Positions 11,023 through 22,998 of a DNA stretch of 64,000 bases are shown here, one piece after another. Each line of letters opens with the position of its first letter. Position 1 is the first letter of the stretch. The DNA is from Harmonia axyridis (lineage: Eukaryota > Arthropoda > Insecta > Coleoptera > Coccinellidae), in contig NC_059501.1 of assembly GCF_914767665.1 (NCBI RefSeq), positions 4,838,501 through 4,902,500 on the forward strand. The letters are read 5' to 3'. The position numbers were made by a program, and so were the translations under genes. The notes beneath the pieces are model-generated. The model worked only from the letters and a program-made list of their open reading frames with translations, searched no databases and was not told the DNA's origin.

Positions 11023-11079
11023 GGGGACATGTAAAAATTGCGTATATCTACTCCCACTATCTATGTTTATTACTCTAAG

Positions 11080-13560
11080 TCATGAACTAATAAGAACTAA
11101 TAATGATATGTCATTTTGTCAACCAGCACATAGAATAGGAGTAAAAACATGTAGAATTGAAACATAGAACAACTACATTTTCTGAAAAACTGATAATTCT
11201 GAAGAATGAAGATTATTCAAATTAATTAGTGAAATTTGTTCAATTATGAATGTATTGTTAATTAAAGATTGATAAGACATTAATATCCGATCTACATATT
11301 TTATACAATAACTGCAACAATTGCAATTTTATTTCTACATGTCAGCATTTCTAATTTTATTCAGGATCTCTTACAATTTTTTCCATATTCGTAGCTAACA
11401 GCCAAATTATCTTTATCAGCCGACCTAACTATCAATTCCCTTTTCCCTGAACCCCACAATCGTTGTTGAAAATTCTTATCGCTCCTTTTTTATCTCAACC
11501 AAAGCAACAGGGCGTTCTGAATTTTATAGCAATTAAATATATCATCAGAACGTGGTGTAAAGCAACATATTATGCACCCTATGGACTAATTTCGAACGTT
11601 AGACGATATGTTTTACATAACTATCGTTGATTCCTCCGGTAATTCAATTTAAAAAAATGAAATCTTGACATACTGCTTGAATTAATTGAGTATGGGGTCT
11701 CAACGGCTTTCCCAACGTAGATACTGCGTTTACGGTTCAACGACCGGCTTCTAGGAGCAATCCACGTTTCGAACACCCCGCATTAGACGTCTTCAGGCTA
11801 TTTAATTGGATTAAATAGACGTCATTGGTTATGGACCGGAATTGAAGTTTGGATTTAAGATGTGACTAAGTGAGGTTATATAATTCGTAATTGCTGAGGA
11901 TATTATAGTGCTGTTGGTTTAGAAATTATAGAATTTGTGATGAAATTGCCAGTTACATATAACACAAATTGGTCCTATGCATTAAGATCCATAAGATATA
12001 CTCAAAATATCCATGAAATATTTAAAGATGAGCTAAAAATGTCCTGTGTTGATAAAACCACCTTCGATATCGATGATTCTCTTATTAAATTAAATTTCAA
12101 TATACAGGATGATTCAAAAGTCTAGGTCATTACTTTATAAAGTCATAATTCTAGTTAAATTCTTTCAAATACATTTTTTTCTATCTTGAAATCCTTCTGA
12201 GAAGCAAACTGTTAGACTTGGACTTTTTTCATTAATTTTTATAATAATGGTCTTTATTATTTAGACTCTAAAAAATTCTAAACAAGTTTAGGGTAATGAG
12301 GATGTGAATTTTGGAAAATTTTGTACTCGGCGAATAACCAATATTTATGCAAAATCCTGAGACTACTACAAGTAAAATATTGAAATTTTTCAGTTGATTT
12401 CGTATAGGTAGTACAAGTTTTTTTTAAGATTACACTAATTGAGATATTCTGAGCTGTTTAAATAAATGAAATATTGTGATGTGGAAGCAATAATCCATTG
12501 TGCAAAATTTGTAGCGTTTTTTCTATTGGACTGGGTTTAATACTTAATTCTGATTATAAAAATTTAATGATCCAAGTAACAGTATTGATATAAAGTCTTA
12601 TTACGAATTTAATGGTTCTATAAATTTATTTCACATCTCTGGTAGGTACTTCCACTTTTCAAATGATTTTAACTTCAATTTTAATTAATTGGATATATCG
12701 AATATCAACTTTTTCTGAGGTAGCACACGTTTATAGGAATTTTTTTCTGAAAATGATCTGAGAAATCTGCCATTTCCTTTATATCTCTAATTTAGGAACA
12801 TCCTGAATACTCGTGTATTGAACTTGAATGCCATTCGTCAATATATCTACCTGTAATGAAATTTTGCAAATTAATCAATAGGAAAATGTTGTTAATAAGT
12901 TTATTTCACTGCAGTTTTGATGATTGAAATTTCAAAACGGCTTATTCTCAAAATTTAATGGTTAATGTAGGATGCAGAATTAAAATTGGTGACAGAATGG
13001 TCCAGAAATTAGTATATATAGGAATTTAAAAGTTAATGCTGTATTTTGGAAAGAAATCAAAATAAACTTGTTTTAACCATGTAATTTCAAAACACAATGT
13101 GATCTTAACTTGAGTTTTCGTACGCTTTTAATTTCATAAAACAAGAATAATACTATGCCAATATGGTGAAGAAACTTTTATAAAGCATTAAATAGAAAAA
13201 AATAAATTAAAAGTCATTGAAGACAGATCTTTTTAGTGTCGTATTCATCTATTGATGCATTAAATCACGGATATTTGTTCGAACTGTAAATTTTTCCCCA
13301 AGGATCTCATAGAGAGGTTATGTTAGGTTAGGTTCAGCCGTAAATCCTCCTTGTCTTATCTGCACTAAACGTATTCAGTCATCAATTTCATCTTCATCAA
13401 TCATTTGGACTGAAGGTAATGGTCAGACGGCTCGAATCACCATCTTAATGAGAAAGGCTCTGGCGTGAAGTCATGAGCCTTTGAGCGTTTGTTCGTAGGT
13501 ATTATTTGTCAGTTTTTCACACAAATTTTGCATGGATTTTTCTATTTAGATATATTTTGA
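11080..13560. other. AT-rich stretch, nothing recognised
   Basis: No coding region with a recognisable motif. A block at about 11105-11210 (AGCACATAGAATA, GAATTGAAACATAGAACAA, TTTTCTGAAAAAC) recurs at about 13990-14080, so it belongs to a dispersed repeat of unknown type. Confidence 0.35.
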
Positions 13561-13564
13561 AAAA

Positions 13565-13741
13565 TCAATCATTTTTGTACTGTATTTTAACAATGTCAAT
13601 GACTTTTTGAAGCGTGTATCTTTCCATTTTCAGTAATGGCATAGTTTTAATTTGTTAAATGTCAACAGATGATAGCTTCAAAAGTGACAGCTGCTCATAT
13701 AGTGGGCTATTCAAAAGGAAACCTCTCATTGAAAAACCCTT
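13565..13741 (-). pseudogene. Mariner family B 5' end fragment
   Basis: Read on the minus strand it holds an element end (AGGGTTTTTCAATGAGAGG), a 5' UTR, and then an ATG at 13642 opening MPLLKMERYTLQKVIDIVKI. Established pattern: MERYTLQQRIEIVK is the typical N-terminus of this transposase group. The frame stops after about 25 codons and nothing downstream remains. Equivalent 5' ends occur near 26.0, 41.1, 47.2 and 52.3 kb. Confidence 0.6.
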
Positions 13742-14094
13742 TAATTAGATCTTGAATTACGTCAACTGGGATTATAAGACATTTATGGGGATCGTTACAT
13801 TGAATGTTTATTTTCAATCGAAAAAAAAACAGTTATCCAAAAAAAAAATAGGTTCCATAACATCTTTTTCAGAAGGGAAAATGAAAATTTCGTTCAAACT
13901 CTATGTTATTTCGATTAAAACAATGACAAACGTCACTTTGAACACAGATAAATCATATATAACCTCTATGGACAGATCTGATACTGAAATGTCAATTTGA
14001 CAGAAAGCACATAGAATCAGACTAATCATATTCAGAATTGAAACATGGAACAAGCACGTTTTCTGAAAAACCTAGCGGAGAATGGAACAAGTTC

Positions 14095-14400
14095 GCGAAA
14101 AAACGCGAATTCATCCTACAATCTGCCAATCAAGTTCATCGACTAAGAACCGGCATAACAGAACCTCCAACGCCGGTGAAAGGCGGTCTGGTCGGACCTT
14201 CATGAACCGGCATTTAGCGCAATAGAAATGATGTGAAAGTCGCGAGATAGCTAGACAATAGGCATTGGCATTTGCTCCGGCACAACCGTTAGAGACTGCC
14301 GAGACGAAAACTGCATAGAGTCGATCGGTCGGATTCTCAAGGCAGCTCACGAAGAAACATATCTGCCGCATCTTGAATTCATAATTTCAAATCTGCTCGC
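14095..14400. other. GC-richer block of unknown nature
   Basis: This segment is visibly richer in G and C than its surroundings (for example GCCGGTGAAAGGCGGTCTGG). On the minus strand it is open for 86 codons from 14371 to 14111, without a motif I recognise. It could be an old exon, a captured gene piece or part of a repeat. No RNA fold typical of a tRNA was evident. Confidence 0.2.
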
Positions 14401-14586
14401 AGGTATGAGTCTACTAAACTTGACTAAACTGAAGCGGTTAGTATGGTAAACTTTGGATCATGATAACTGCGGCCGTTATATGGTTCCAAGAACACAATGC
14501 TGCTCTATGTTCAATTTTGACGTTTGTCACTTCATTTATAGTGAATTTCAAAGTGACGTCTGTATTTTTTCATTAAAATGGACGTA

Positions 14587-15515
14587 AAGGGTGTTTTTTT
14601 CGAGGTATATAACTTTAAGTTGGCATTACTGTTCAAGATGACGACCGATTTAACAGCTGTCAAGTGATTTATTCTCAGTTTGATTTGGCAATTTATCAAA
14701 TTCAGCCAAACGATCATCAAGTAAGGCGTAGATTAGTCGAATGGGCCCAAAATGATTTTGCCGTTGTTCCCGATTTTCATAAGCGAATTTTGTTTAGCGA
14801 TGAAGCGCACTTCTGGTTGAATGGCTACGTCAACAAACAAAACTGCCGCATTTGGAGTGAAGCTAATCCTTAAGTGTATGTCGAAACACCCTTACATCCA
14901 GAAAAACTGACTGTTTGGTGCGCTTTATGGGCTGGTGGAATCATTGGTCCGTACTTCTTCAAAAAGGATGATGGCCAGAACGTTACAGTCAATGGTGATC
15001 GGTATAGAGCCATGATTACTAACTTTTTCATTCCTGAATTGAACAACCATGATGTCCAGGAGCTATGGTTCCAACAAGACGGCGCAACATGTCGCACAGC
15101 TCGTGCCACAATCGATTTATTGAAAGACACGTTTGGTGACCGCCTAATTTCACGTTTTGGACCTGTGAATTGGCCTCCAAGATCTTGTGATTTAACACCG
15201 ATAGACTACTTTCTGTGGGGTTATGTTAAGTCATTGGTCTATGCGGATAAGCCACAAACCCTTGACCATTTGGAAGACAACATTCGCCGTGTTATTGCCG
15301 ATATACGGCCACAAATGTTGGCAGAAGTCATCGAAAATTGGACGTCCAGATTGGACTACATCCGAGCCAGCCGTGGCGGTCATATGCCAGAAATCATATT
15401 TAAAATGTAATGCCACAAGATTATCTTGCGGATAAATAAAATTCATGTCAATTGAATAATCCATCTTTGTTTAATTGCAATTTGAAATTCTATAGCTCTA
15501 AAAAAAAACACCCTT
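14587..15515 (+). mobile_element. Mariner family A copy 2, different internal deletion
   Basis: The ends AAGGGTGTTTTTTT and the complementary AAAACACCCTT are flanked by TA at 14585-14586 and 15516-15517. Length is 929 bp. Unlike the other copies, its deletion removes the start codon and the first helix-turn-helix region but keeps the linker QPNDHQVRRRLVEW in front of the catalytic domain. Confidence 0.9.
14694..15410 (+). pseudogene. Family A transposase, linker plus catalytic domain
   Basis: One continuous frame reads QPNDHQVRRRLVEWAQ, NDFAVVPDFHKRILF, SDEAHFWLNGYVNKQN, then a single stop at 14871, then WCALWAGGIIGPYF, WFQQDGATCRTARA, NWPPRSCDLTPIDYFLWGYV and a normal end at EIIFKM. All three catalytic aspartates are visible (SDE, QQD, PID), with 41 residues between the second and third. 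Only one stop interrupts about 235 codons, but the N-terminal DNA-binding part and start codon are gone. The antisense open frames over this region have no independent support. Confidence 0.85.
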
Positions 15516-15517
15516 TA

Positions 15518-18150
15518 TTAAAATAAAACCTCATATTGGAAACCCCTTCATATTGATTGAATCACTCAGAAAGCTGTTAAAATGCAGTATAATTACCAAT
15601 ATTGGTTTGGACAAGGTGTATATTGCAAGTATGGGGTCAAAAGTCAACAATTTCGACAACATTTACTTTTTCCAAAAGATTACTTTCTCCTACTCTTATC
15701 ACCAACTGTCAAGAAAGATTTATCACTTGTTTTTCAAAGATCGCAGAGGTGTCCGAGATCAAGCGACCTTGAACTTGGTTTTTATTGCCATTTTAGGCGA
15801 ATATTATTTTTAATTCTGATCCAGATCAAATGTTTGGGCTCCATTGAATTGCGAATATAATTTATTATACCATTCTAGAAATCCATTGACTCGTCAGACT
15901 TATAGAGTCTAGCCAGCTTGTAAATATAGTATCGAACTTTCTCGACCTCTCTCGAAATTTATTAGCAAGTTTAAACATTGATTGGTGCAGTTGTCGTTTA
16001 CTTTACTCAATTATACTAATTCATTTAATACATTTATTTTCTTTTGTCTTATTTCTATTCGTTTTTGAGTTCAGATTAATTGAAAAATAAACACACGAAA
16101 ACCAGTTTCATATTTGAGTTATGCATTTTGTGTGAAGGTTTTAATGAATTTAATTCAGAAACTTGCGCAAGATTTTGATTGGCATCTAAAACTGATAATA
16201 GTTAGGTGATAATTATTCAATATAATCATTACAAAATTCATTCCGTCAAAACAATAATGAGTCCTATAGATAGTAAGTGATCTTAGTATCAGAATTAGCA
16301 ACATAATAGTGGAAATCTGCATACCCAAATTTATGGTAATTTGCTTAATTAAAAAGTAGTTAATATGTATAATAATTGATATGTGCTCAAATACAAAACT
16401 TGATATCTGAGATATGTGGTCTAATTAGAAATAAATTATCCACTTAAATACATTTCGCAGATTCAAACAACGTTTCTTATAATTAGTAAAAGGGTGATCC
16501 TCATGAGTCAGTTCTGGAAACCCACTTTAAATTAGATACTCTATTTTCTGTTCTTAAATTGAAGAACCTGAAGTTTGAAAGTGTTCACTTATTCTATAAT
16601 ATTTTATGAAGAATGCTGTGGTTAACTGTCGAAATCTGTGAAGGCTATTCGTATGCAGTTTGGTACAGAGTTTGGTTGCTATAACGCATTCGTCAAAGAA
16701 TCAATTGATCAGTCAAAATATAATAATAATATCAAAATTGATTTATTGAATTATCTTTCATATATAATAATAGTGTTTATTGTCGAACATTATATTATTA
16801 TATCTTATTTGATTTTCTTGTTCTTCTAATCGAAGTTTGCATGTGAAACTTTCAAAGGTAACATCTATCAAGAACTATACGTTTTTCACAGTGTTTGCAA
16901 AAGTTATGAAAATATCTGATTAACAACAAAATATAGAGCGCCACAAACAACATAAAAACCCGAGAAACAAAATATTGACGCTGAAAAAAGTCTTCTGCAA
17001 TATTCACAGAATTCTTTCAAAAAATTGTGGTCTCTGATTGGTTCATTCCCGAGTGCAGGAAAATAATCAATGTGTTATTCTACCACTGGCTGAGAAACCT
17101 ATGAAATTTTTTGACGCCCTATATCGAAGCCCAATATGTTCCAGTTTCATCACTAAATGAAAGATAATAATGCGATAGTTTCGTAGGAGTGAAGTTGTTA
17201 TCATCATCAGGGTGTCATAGTCCATACAGCATCCGTCTAGGCCTCATACATAAATTAACAATTGTGTATAATTTAAGAATTACTTGACTTTACCGAGAAA
17301 TTCGTGACTAAAGACAAAAATAATACGACACTAATTCTATGTATTTTTCTGAAACAATGTATTTGGATTAAATAGTTAAACAAGACTAAATCTCCACGCT
17401 TTCTGAAAGCTTTATCTCAATCTATTGTTGATGCCAAATTTAATATGAAAGATGAATGAACTAATTTTTCAATTCCATTCGAATGACTGGAGTGTCTTGT
17501 TATTAGTAGACTGTTTGATAATAATAAGATGAGAATCTTGCAAATTATGTGTAATAGTCAGAAATACTTTCTATTGTTCTGGGTATAACTATAATTAATA
17601 AATGTCTGTCTCTGTAATTTTAGATAATAGTAGTTGCATCGAACATTTTTTCTTCTTGCTTTAATATGTTTCAATATTCTCCAAGCACACTGCAGATAAG
17701 TATGAATTTCAACACAACTATGGTGGATTTTTTTCACTTTTATTGAACAAATTCATATATAAGTTGTTTCAAGGAATATCGGTAATTGCTCAATTAAAAA
17801 AACCCTCTCAGATGATATAATTAGTTCACAACTGTCCTACATACTCACTCACAGTTTAAGTGTCAGTGTTTCATTATTTTAGTTTATCTTGAATACAGGG
17901 TGTGCCTTAATTGGAGTTACAAACGAAAGTGTATTGCTTGGATTGCTATTCTACATCTGAATGCATTTGAATTTCATCTCGATCGAAAATGTAGTGTTGA
18001 AAAAAATTCAATCGGCTATACATTATTTACACTACAAACCTTACAAAAAAAAAAAAATATCGATGAACACACCCACGTGTACCTCCCTTTCCTCTGAACG
18101 ATGCTGAAAAAATTATGTCGAAATAAATAGATCATAGATGTCATACAATA
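15518..18150. other. AT-rich stretch, nothing recognised
   Basis: Short open frames without motifs. A transposon-like terminal motif ACAGGGTGTGCC occurs at about 17897 without a detected partner. No gene can be supported. Confidence 0.3.
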
Positions 18151-18156
18151 AGCTTA

Positions 18157-19332
18157 GGTATTTCTTAACATAACGCCATCGAAATATGTATTAGTCGATT
18201 TGTGTCTGCATCATAAAGTTATTTTCGATTAAACATGGCAGCTTACGAGCCGAATTCTCGTAATTTGCGGGAGGTTTGAATTTTCTGCTTTAATATGAAG
18301 AAATCTGCGACTGAGGCTCATCGAATTCTCTCAAATACCTATGATGAGGCAACTTTTAGTGAAGGAACATGCCGAGAGTGGTTTCAAAGCTTCAAGAATG
18401 GTGATTTTTACGTCGAAGACCAGCATGGCGGTGGAAGAGAGAAGGTTTTCGAAGTTGCAGAATTGGGGGCGTTACCTGATCAAGACTCGTGTCAAACGCA
18501 ACAAGAATTGGCAGGATCACTGGTAGTGACGCAACAAGCCAATTCAAAACGCCTTAAAGTCATGGGTATGATTCAGAAACAAGGAAATTGGGTGCCGTAC
18601 GAGTTGAAGCTGAGATATGTTGAACGGCCTTTGTTTGCTCGTGAACAGCAACGTGCAAGGCAAAGACGGTAGGGATTTCTGCATCGCATTGTGACTGGAG
18701 ACGAGGTATGGGTTCATTACGATAATCCCAAGCGCAGATAATCATGGGGATATCCCGGCCATGCTTCCACGTCGACGGCCAAACCGAATATTCACGGTTC
18801 CAAGGTCATACTCAGTATTTGGCGGGACCAGCTCGGCGTAGTGTACTATGAGTTTTTGAAACCGACTGAAACAATCACAGGCGACCGTTATCGCACGCAA
18901 TTAATGCTTTTGAGCCCAGCATTGAAAGACAAACAGCCGCAATACAACGAGATACATGATAAAGTGATTTTACATTATAACAATGCTAGACCCCATGTTG
19001 AAGTGATCAAGACATACTTAGAAACGTTGAAATGGGAAGTCCTACCCCACCCGCCGTATTCTCCAGACCTCGCTCCCTCGGACTACCACTTGTTTCGATC
19101 AATGGCATATGGCCTGGCTGACCAGCACTTCCGGTCTTATGAAGAAGTAGAAAATTGGATAGATTCGTGGATCGCTTCAAAAGATGACCAGTTTTTTCAA
19201 CACGGGATTCCTACGCTGCCCGAAAGATGGGAGAAAGAAGTGGCCAGCGATGGACAATACTTTGAATCATAAATGTATTCACAATAAATCCTCGAATTTC
19301 AGTAAAAAACAGCGGAAGCATAGTTGTACGCC
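18157..19332 (+). mobile_element. Full-length mariner, mellifera/cecropia-like
   Basis: Contains a complete mariner transposase frame between imperfect inverted ends (GGTATTTCTTAACAT near 18157, and the complement of GGCGTTCAACTTAGC-like sequence near 19332) with TA on both sides. A sister copy at 34375-34800 shares the left flank for about another 38 bp, so the left boundary is approximate. Confidence 0.75.
18235..19272 (+). pseudogene. Mariner DD34D transposase, 345 codons, three stops
   Basis: The frame runs from ATG at 18235 to TAA at 19272 without a frameshift and spans 345 codons, the usual length of mariner transposases. Recognisable parts: FNMKKSATEAHRIL and CREWFQSFKNGDF (helix-turn-helix region), VTGDEVWVHYDN (first D), ILHYNNARPH (second D replaced by N), and PHPPYSPDLAPSDYHLF (third D). 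Stops lie at about 18277, 18670 and 18739. One residue is missing between the second and third catalytic positions. It encoded a cut-and-paste enzyme acting at TA sites but is now dead. Confidence 0.88.
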
Positions 19333-19334
19333 TA

Positions 19335-20541
19335 TGTTACTTTATTCAAGCAATGGGATTTCATCTCTGTTCCTGGTATTGGATATCTACAATATCAAGT
19401 CATATCGTTGCCAATGAATCTGCATATTCATCTACATTCATCTACTTCAGTGTATTCCATTTTCAATTGCGAAATAATAAACAAACACCTAATGCACCTA
19501 TTCAAAAATAGTTCTTTGAAAATCATTTCTTTCGACTTAGGTATTTATTCGACTTTGCATGAATGCATAACCATTTTGCAATGCTTTGCTTGACGAATCA
19601 CCACGGCCTTGGTTACTGAATGAAGGTACACATTAAGCTCATTTCAGAAACGAATATCTATTCAGAAACAGTAATAAAATGAAGGAATATATGCCTTAAT
19701 TAATGCCCTGCTCTTCAGGCCATTTCGTCTGCTCGTGAAAATGCATGACATGGCGATGTTTATGAAAGCACAAATCGTGAGCATTTTCTAAAGCCTACCT
19801 CACACGTAGCTCATCATGAAGCACTGCCGATTTCACCAACAAGTTTTGAAAACTAGCTTTCACGTAAGAAAAAGAAATGTAAGAATATACGTCAAAAAAA
19901 ATTCCGACAAGTTTAAATTGCTGTTTAGATTGTAATAAAGTGTACGTATTTGATGAATTCGATGGATATTCATTATCAATTAAAATATACAAAATTAATT
20001 ATTTCCACGAATATTTTGATGTTCGTGAAGACCAGAGTGTGGGTTCCCTTTCAGAAAGCATTTATCACATTCTCTTCACTTTTCAGGAAAATCTTACTAT
20101 CCTTTACCCTATTTACCTGCTCAAATGTCTGAAAATTGTTTTCAAATTGAACTGCACCTCATATTGAAATTATTTAAGATGTTTGCAGACATCTGAGCAG
20201 ATGATATGAGCGATAAAAGACTTTTTCAGTAGAAAATATACATCATTTCGAACTCCTCTAGAGAATTCAGACTATGCTTCTGTTTTTCTCACGTGGTCCC
20301 CATTTCATTTTGTCAAAAAGAATGTTTCCAAATATTTTGATGATTTCTTTGATTTGGCTTATCTTTAATTGATATTATTAGTAGGTATTGACTTGAGTGA
20401 TCCTTTTGAAACTGTATGCTTGGAAAGTATACCGCAAGTCCCCGTACAAAACATATAATGCGAAGCATTTTGAAATCTATTCATTTTAGGCACAATATAT
20501 CTCAACAAAATATTAGTGCTACTCACTAGTATATCAGACAG
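19335..20541. other. AT-rich stretch, nothing recognised
   Basis: No gene, repeat boundary or RNA could be supported. Open frames here are short and of biased composition. Confidence 0.3.
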
Positions 20542-20953
20542 GAATAGTTATTTATAATACAAGTGCAGAAGGCATTGATATTCTTCCACGAGTTCAAAAT
20601 TCAAAAACGAGCCACGAAGTGGCGAGTTTTGGAATGAACGAGTGGTAGAATGAGCCTTCTGTACGAGTATTATACATTATTTTCTCTAATTCATTGCATT
20701 TTCATTGAAATTAATGAAATATTTCCATAAATATAATTTAGTGATTTTTGCATGAAAAATGTTGGTTGGCAGAACTGATTTCTTTAAGGCAATTTGATGA
20801 ATTGACAGATAAAGCCGTAGCGGAAAGTTCGGAGTGCTAACATAGAATAATAAAATATAACCATGAAAACTGTGCGTTTCTGATATATTCTCGCACGATT
20901 TTGTTCTACAAGATGTGGAAGAATGAACGGAATAACCACAGAATTAGAGAAAA
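20542..20953 (+). repeat. Dispersed repeat R3
   Basis: About 412 bp, starting GAATAGTTATTTATAATAC and ending CAGAATTAGAGAAAA. The first 145 bp are themselves palindromic: CAGAAGGC near the start and GCCTTCTG near 20660, with the hairpin core GAGCCACGAAGTGGCGAG. Other copies are at 32415-32828, 35215-37031 (split), 39375-39787 and 42719-43090, with partial copies near 25.0 and 31.7 kb. It looks like a MITE-type element, but no clean target duplication was found. Confidence 0.8.
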
Positions 20954-22620
20954 CAATTTAGAGCATGCCATTTGAATATATGAACTAATCGATGCTTTTA
21001 AAGGACATTTTCAAAAAATTGCAGCGTCTTTCGGACCACCTGTAGAGTGATCCGTAAATTTTTCGGGAATTAAAAAAAACGTACTGTATCTCGAAGGTTT
21101 TCAAGATATGATCTTTAGTTCAAAGCATTATATCCAAGAAATTTGTCGAAAAAAGTGGCTTACGTCAAAAAGTATCGAAAGAATTCATGGAGATTATGAG
21201 TATGATATGAAAATTGGGCATTCGCATTCAAAAAAACAGGGTGGTATCGTGTTTCACCACTTTCGGACCAGTCGATAGAGTCAAAAATAATTTAAGTTTA
21301 TGCGCTCAGAATTGTCCATTTCGTCAAAATTGGATTCATTCTTCTAGCCCAAAATTTCCAACAGTTTTCGACCCATCGAGTACTATTGACTCACCCTGTA
21401 TATAATTATTTTCACTTTCCAAATTATTTTCGAATATAAATTCAGAAATTTCCATCAAATTCCTCGGTTATATTCAAGGAACCATTCCTCCTAATAGAGG
21501 AATTTTTGAGACCTAACCAATTATGTGGTAACTTGGGCTTTTACATTGTTCTTCATTCAAAACACTCGACCTTGATCAATCGATTGAGTCAAATGTTATT
21601 CCAAACCAAACACATGTTTTTTCGATGATTCAGATGAAACATTATAATTCGACAACATTCTATTCTTCCATTCACCATTGCCGAATACATCCTCGTAGAT
21701 TGCACTGACATTCTCCAATGGTTTTCAAATAAACAGTAATCACCAATACCTTTACATTAATAGGTAACCAATAATGATTACCATCGAAAGTTATAAGTGA
21801 TTGGATTGAATTGAACACGGATCTTTACAGATTTCTCGAGTACCTACCATACTTCAATTAGTCAGTTGAAAGCTGTTTCGAAATGATCTTACTAAATGAA
21901 TGTTTACAAATGAAAATTTAAAATTTAATTACTTACGCCGGTTGATATTCAGTAATGAACTATACAAAATATCAGAGGTACAACTTCGTTTTTTGAAAGA
22001 AAACACCTCAATTCTATAAGGAATATTTCATGGCAATAAATAAGTTTCGATGAAATTGTTCATTCTGTTCTCTCAATGAAATGCAAATTATAGCAAGAAC
22101 ACAGAAAGTTTCGAATATTAGAAGTTCTGGCTATGCCTGAATCTCCTTCTGCACTTCCGAATCCGGTATAAGTTTGAGGATTTGTATTATTAAGTTGATA
22201 CATTCCAAATGTTATATTTTTTGGAGGCACAGACTTCGGCTATGGTCGTTCTGCTTTAAGTTTTAATCCATGAATTATTTTACTATTCAGGACATAGACC
22301 AACAGATCAAAAACCACTGAATTATCTTCAGTTCACTCATAGATATCACAGGGGAACAGCTGTTTTGGTGTCGAGGTTTTTTGAGCTGATTCTAAATCAA
22401 TTTGATGTCCTGAATTCAAATAACGTATTCATGTTCACTTAGGAATTCAAATTTTGATATACAATTCTAGAGAAATGTAAGTTACATTATTTTAACTCAA
22501 ATCAGTAAGTGTAGTAAACAAAAATAGATACGAAATTTCTATTTTAATTATACAAAATACAATATTATGTCGTACTTACAAACAAAAAACATTGAAGAAA
22601 TCAAATAGTCATTCAAAACT
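20954..22620. other. AT-rich stretch, minor repeat pieces
   Basis: Near 21040 and 21260 the motif TTTCGGACCA occurs twice in similar contexts, suggesting an old duplicated repeat. Otherwise nothing is recognisable and no coding region is supported. Confidence 0.3.
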
Positions 22621-22622
22621 TC

Positions 22623-22998
22623 GAAAGCTTCTTTTCTGTGACATTTTGAATGTTTTTTTATACAGTCCCTTTTTAAACTCCAGCAGTAATCTGCTATCAT
22701 GTGCATGTCCTATCTTCCTTGGTAGCGGTCCTCCATAACTTTAAAATCTTGGTGAAATCTTTCACCTTGTTCCTCACTCATGTCTCCTGAATTTTTTGGA
22801 AAACGGTCTAAGTGGCTGTGTGAATAGTGTATTTTAATACTCATATTGCACCCTAAAGATTTGAAACTATTTAGCATCTTGATAACCATTTCAACATAGT
22901 TTTGAGCTTTATGTTTGACTATATAATTTTCTGCAACTGCAACAAATGATGTCCAATATTCTCATTCAACTTGATTCATAGAGTTCATGAAGGCTGGT
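22623..22998 (-). pseudogene. Relic of a multicopy arthropod ORF (EQGERFHQD type)
   Basis: The minus strand reads one frame of about 125 codons with two stops. Conserved-looking parts are CNMSIKIHYSHSHLDRFP, GDMSEEQGERFHQDFKVMED, and RYQGR, stop, then MIADYCWSLKRDC. From memory, closely similar stretches (HSHLD, EQGERFHQD, ADYCW) occur in many uncharacterised, high-copy arthropod proteins, probably belonging to a mobile element, but I cannot name the family with certainty. Upstream and downstream parts are not recognisable. It is non-functional. Confidence 0.6.

Larger units (their letters stand above)
3728..11079 (-). mobile_element. R1 element carrying two nested insertions
   Basis: R1 sequence on the minus strand is split into three pieces: 3728-3772, 4712-4746 and 11014-11079. 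The right end reads (reverse strand) CTTAGAGTAATAAACATAG. Undisrupted R1 copies at 27907 and 56630 run straight through both breakpoints, so a mariner (3773-4711) and then a fold-back element (4747-11013) inserted into this copy. The far end, near 3728, is not resolved. Confidence 0.7.

Noticed and set aside
13316..13340. TTAGGTTAGG-like telomere repeat
   Set aside because: Only two to three units; short runs like this are common by chance in AT-rich insect DNA.
15553..15860. Two overlapping open frames of 86-92 codons
   Set aside because: No motif, biased composition and mutual overlap in different frames; no sign of selection.
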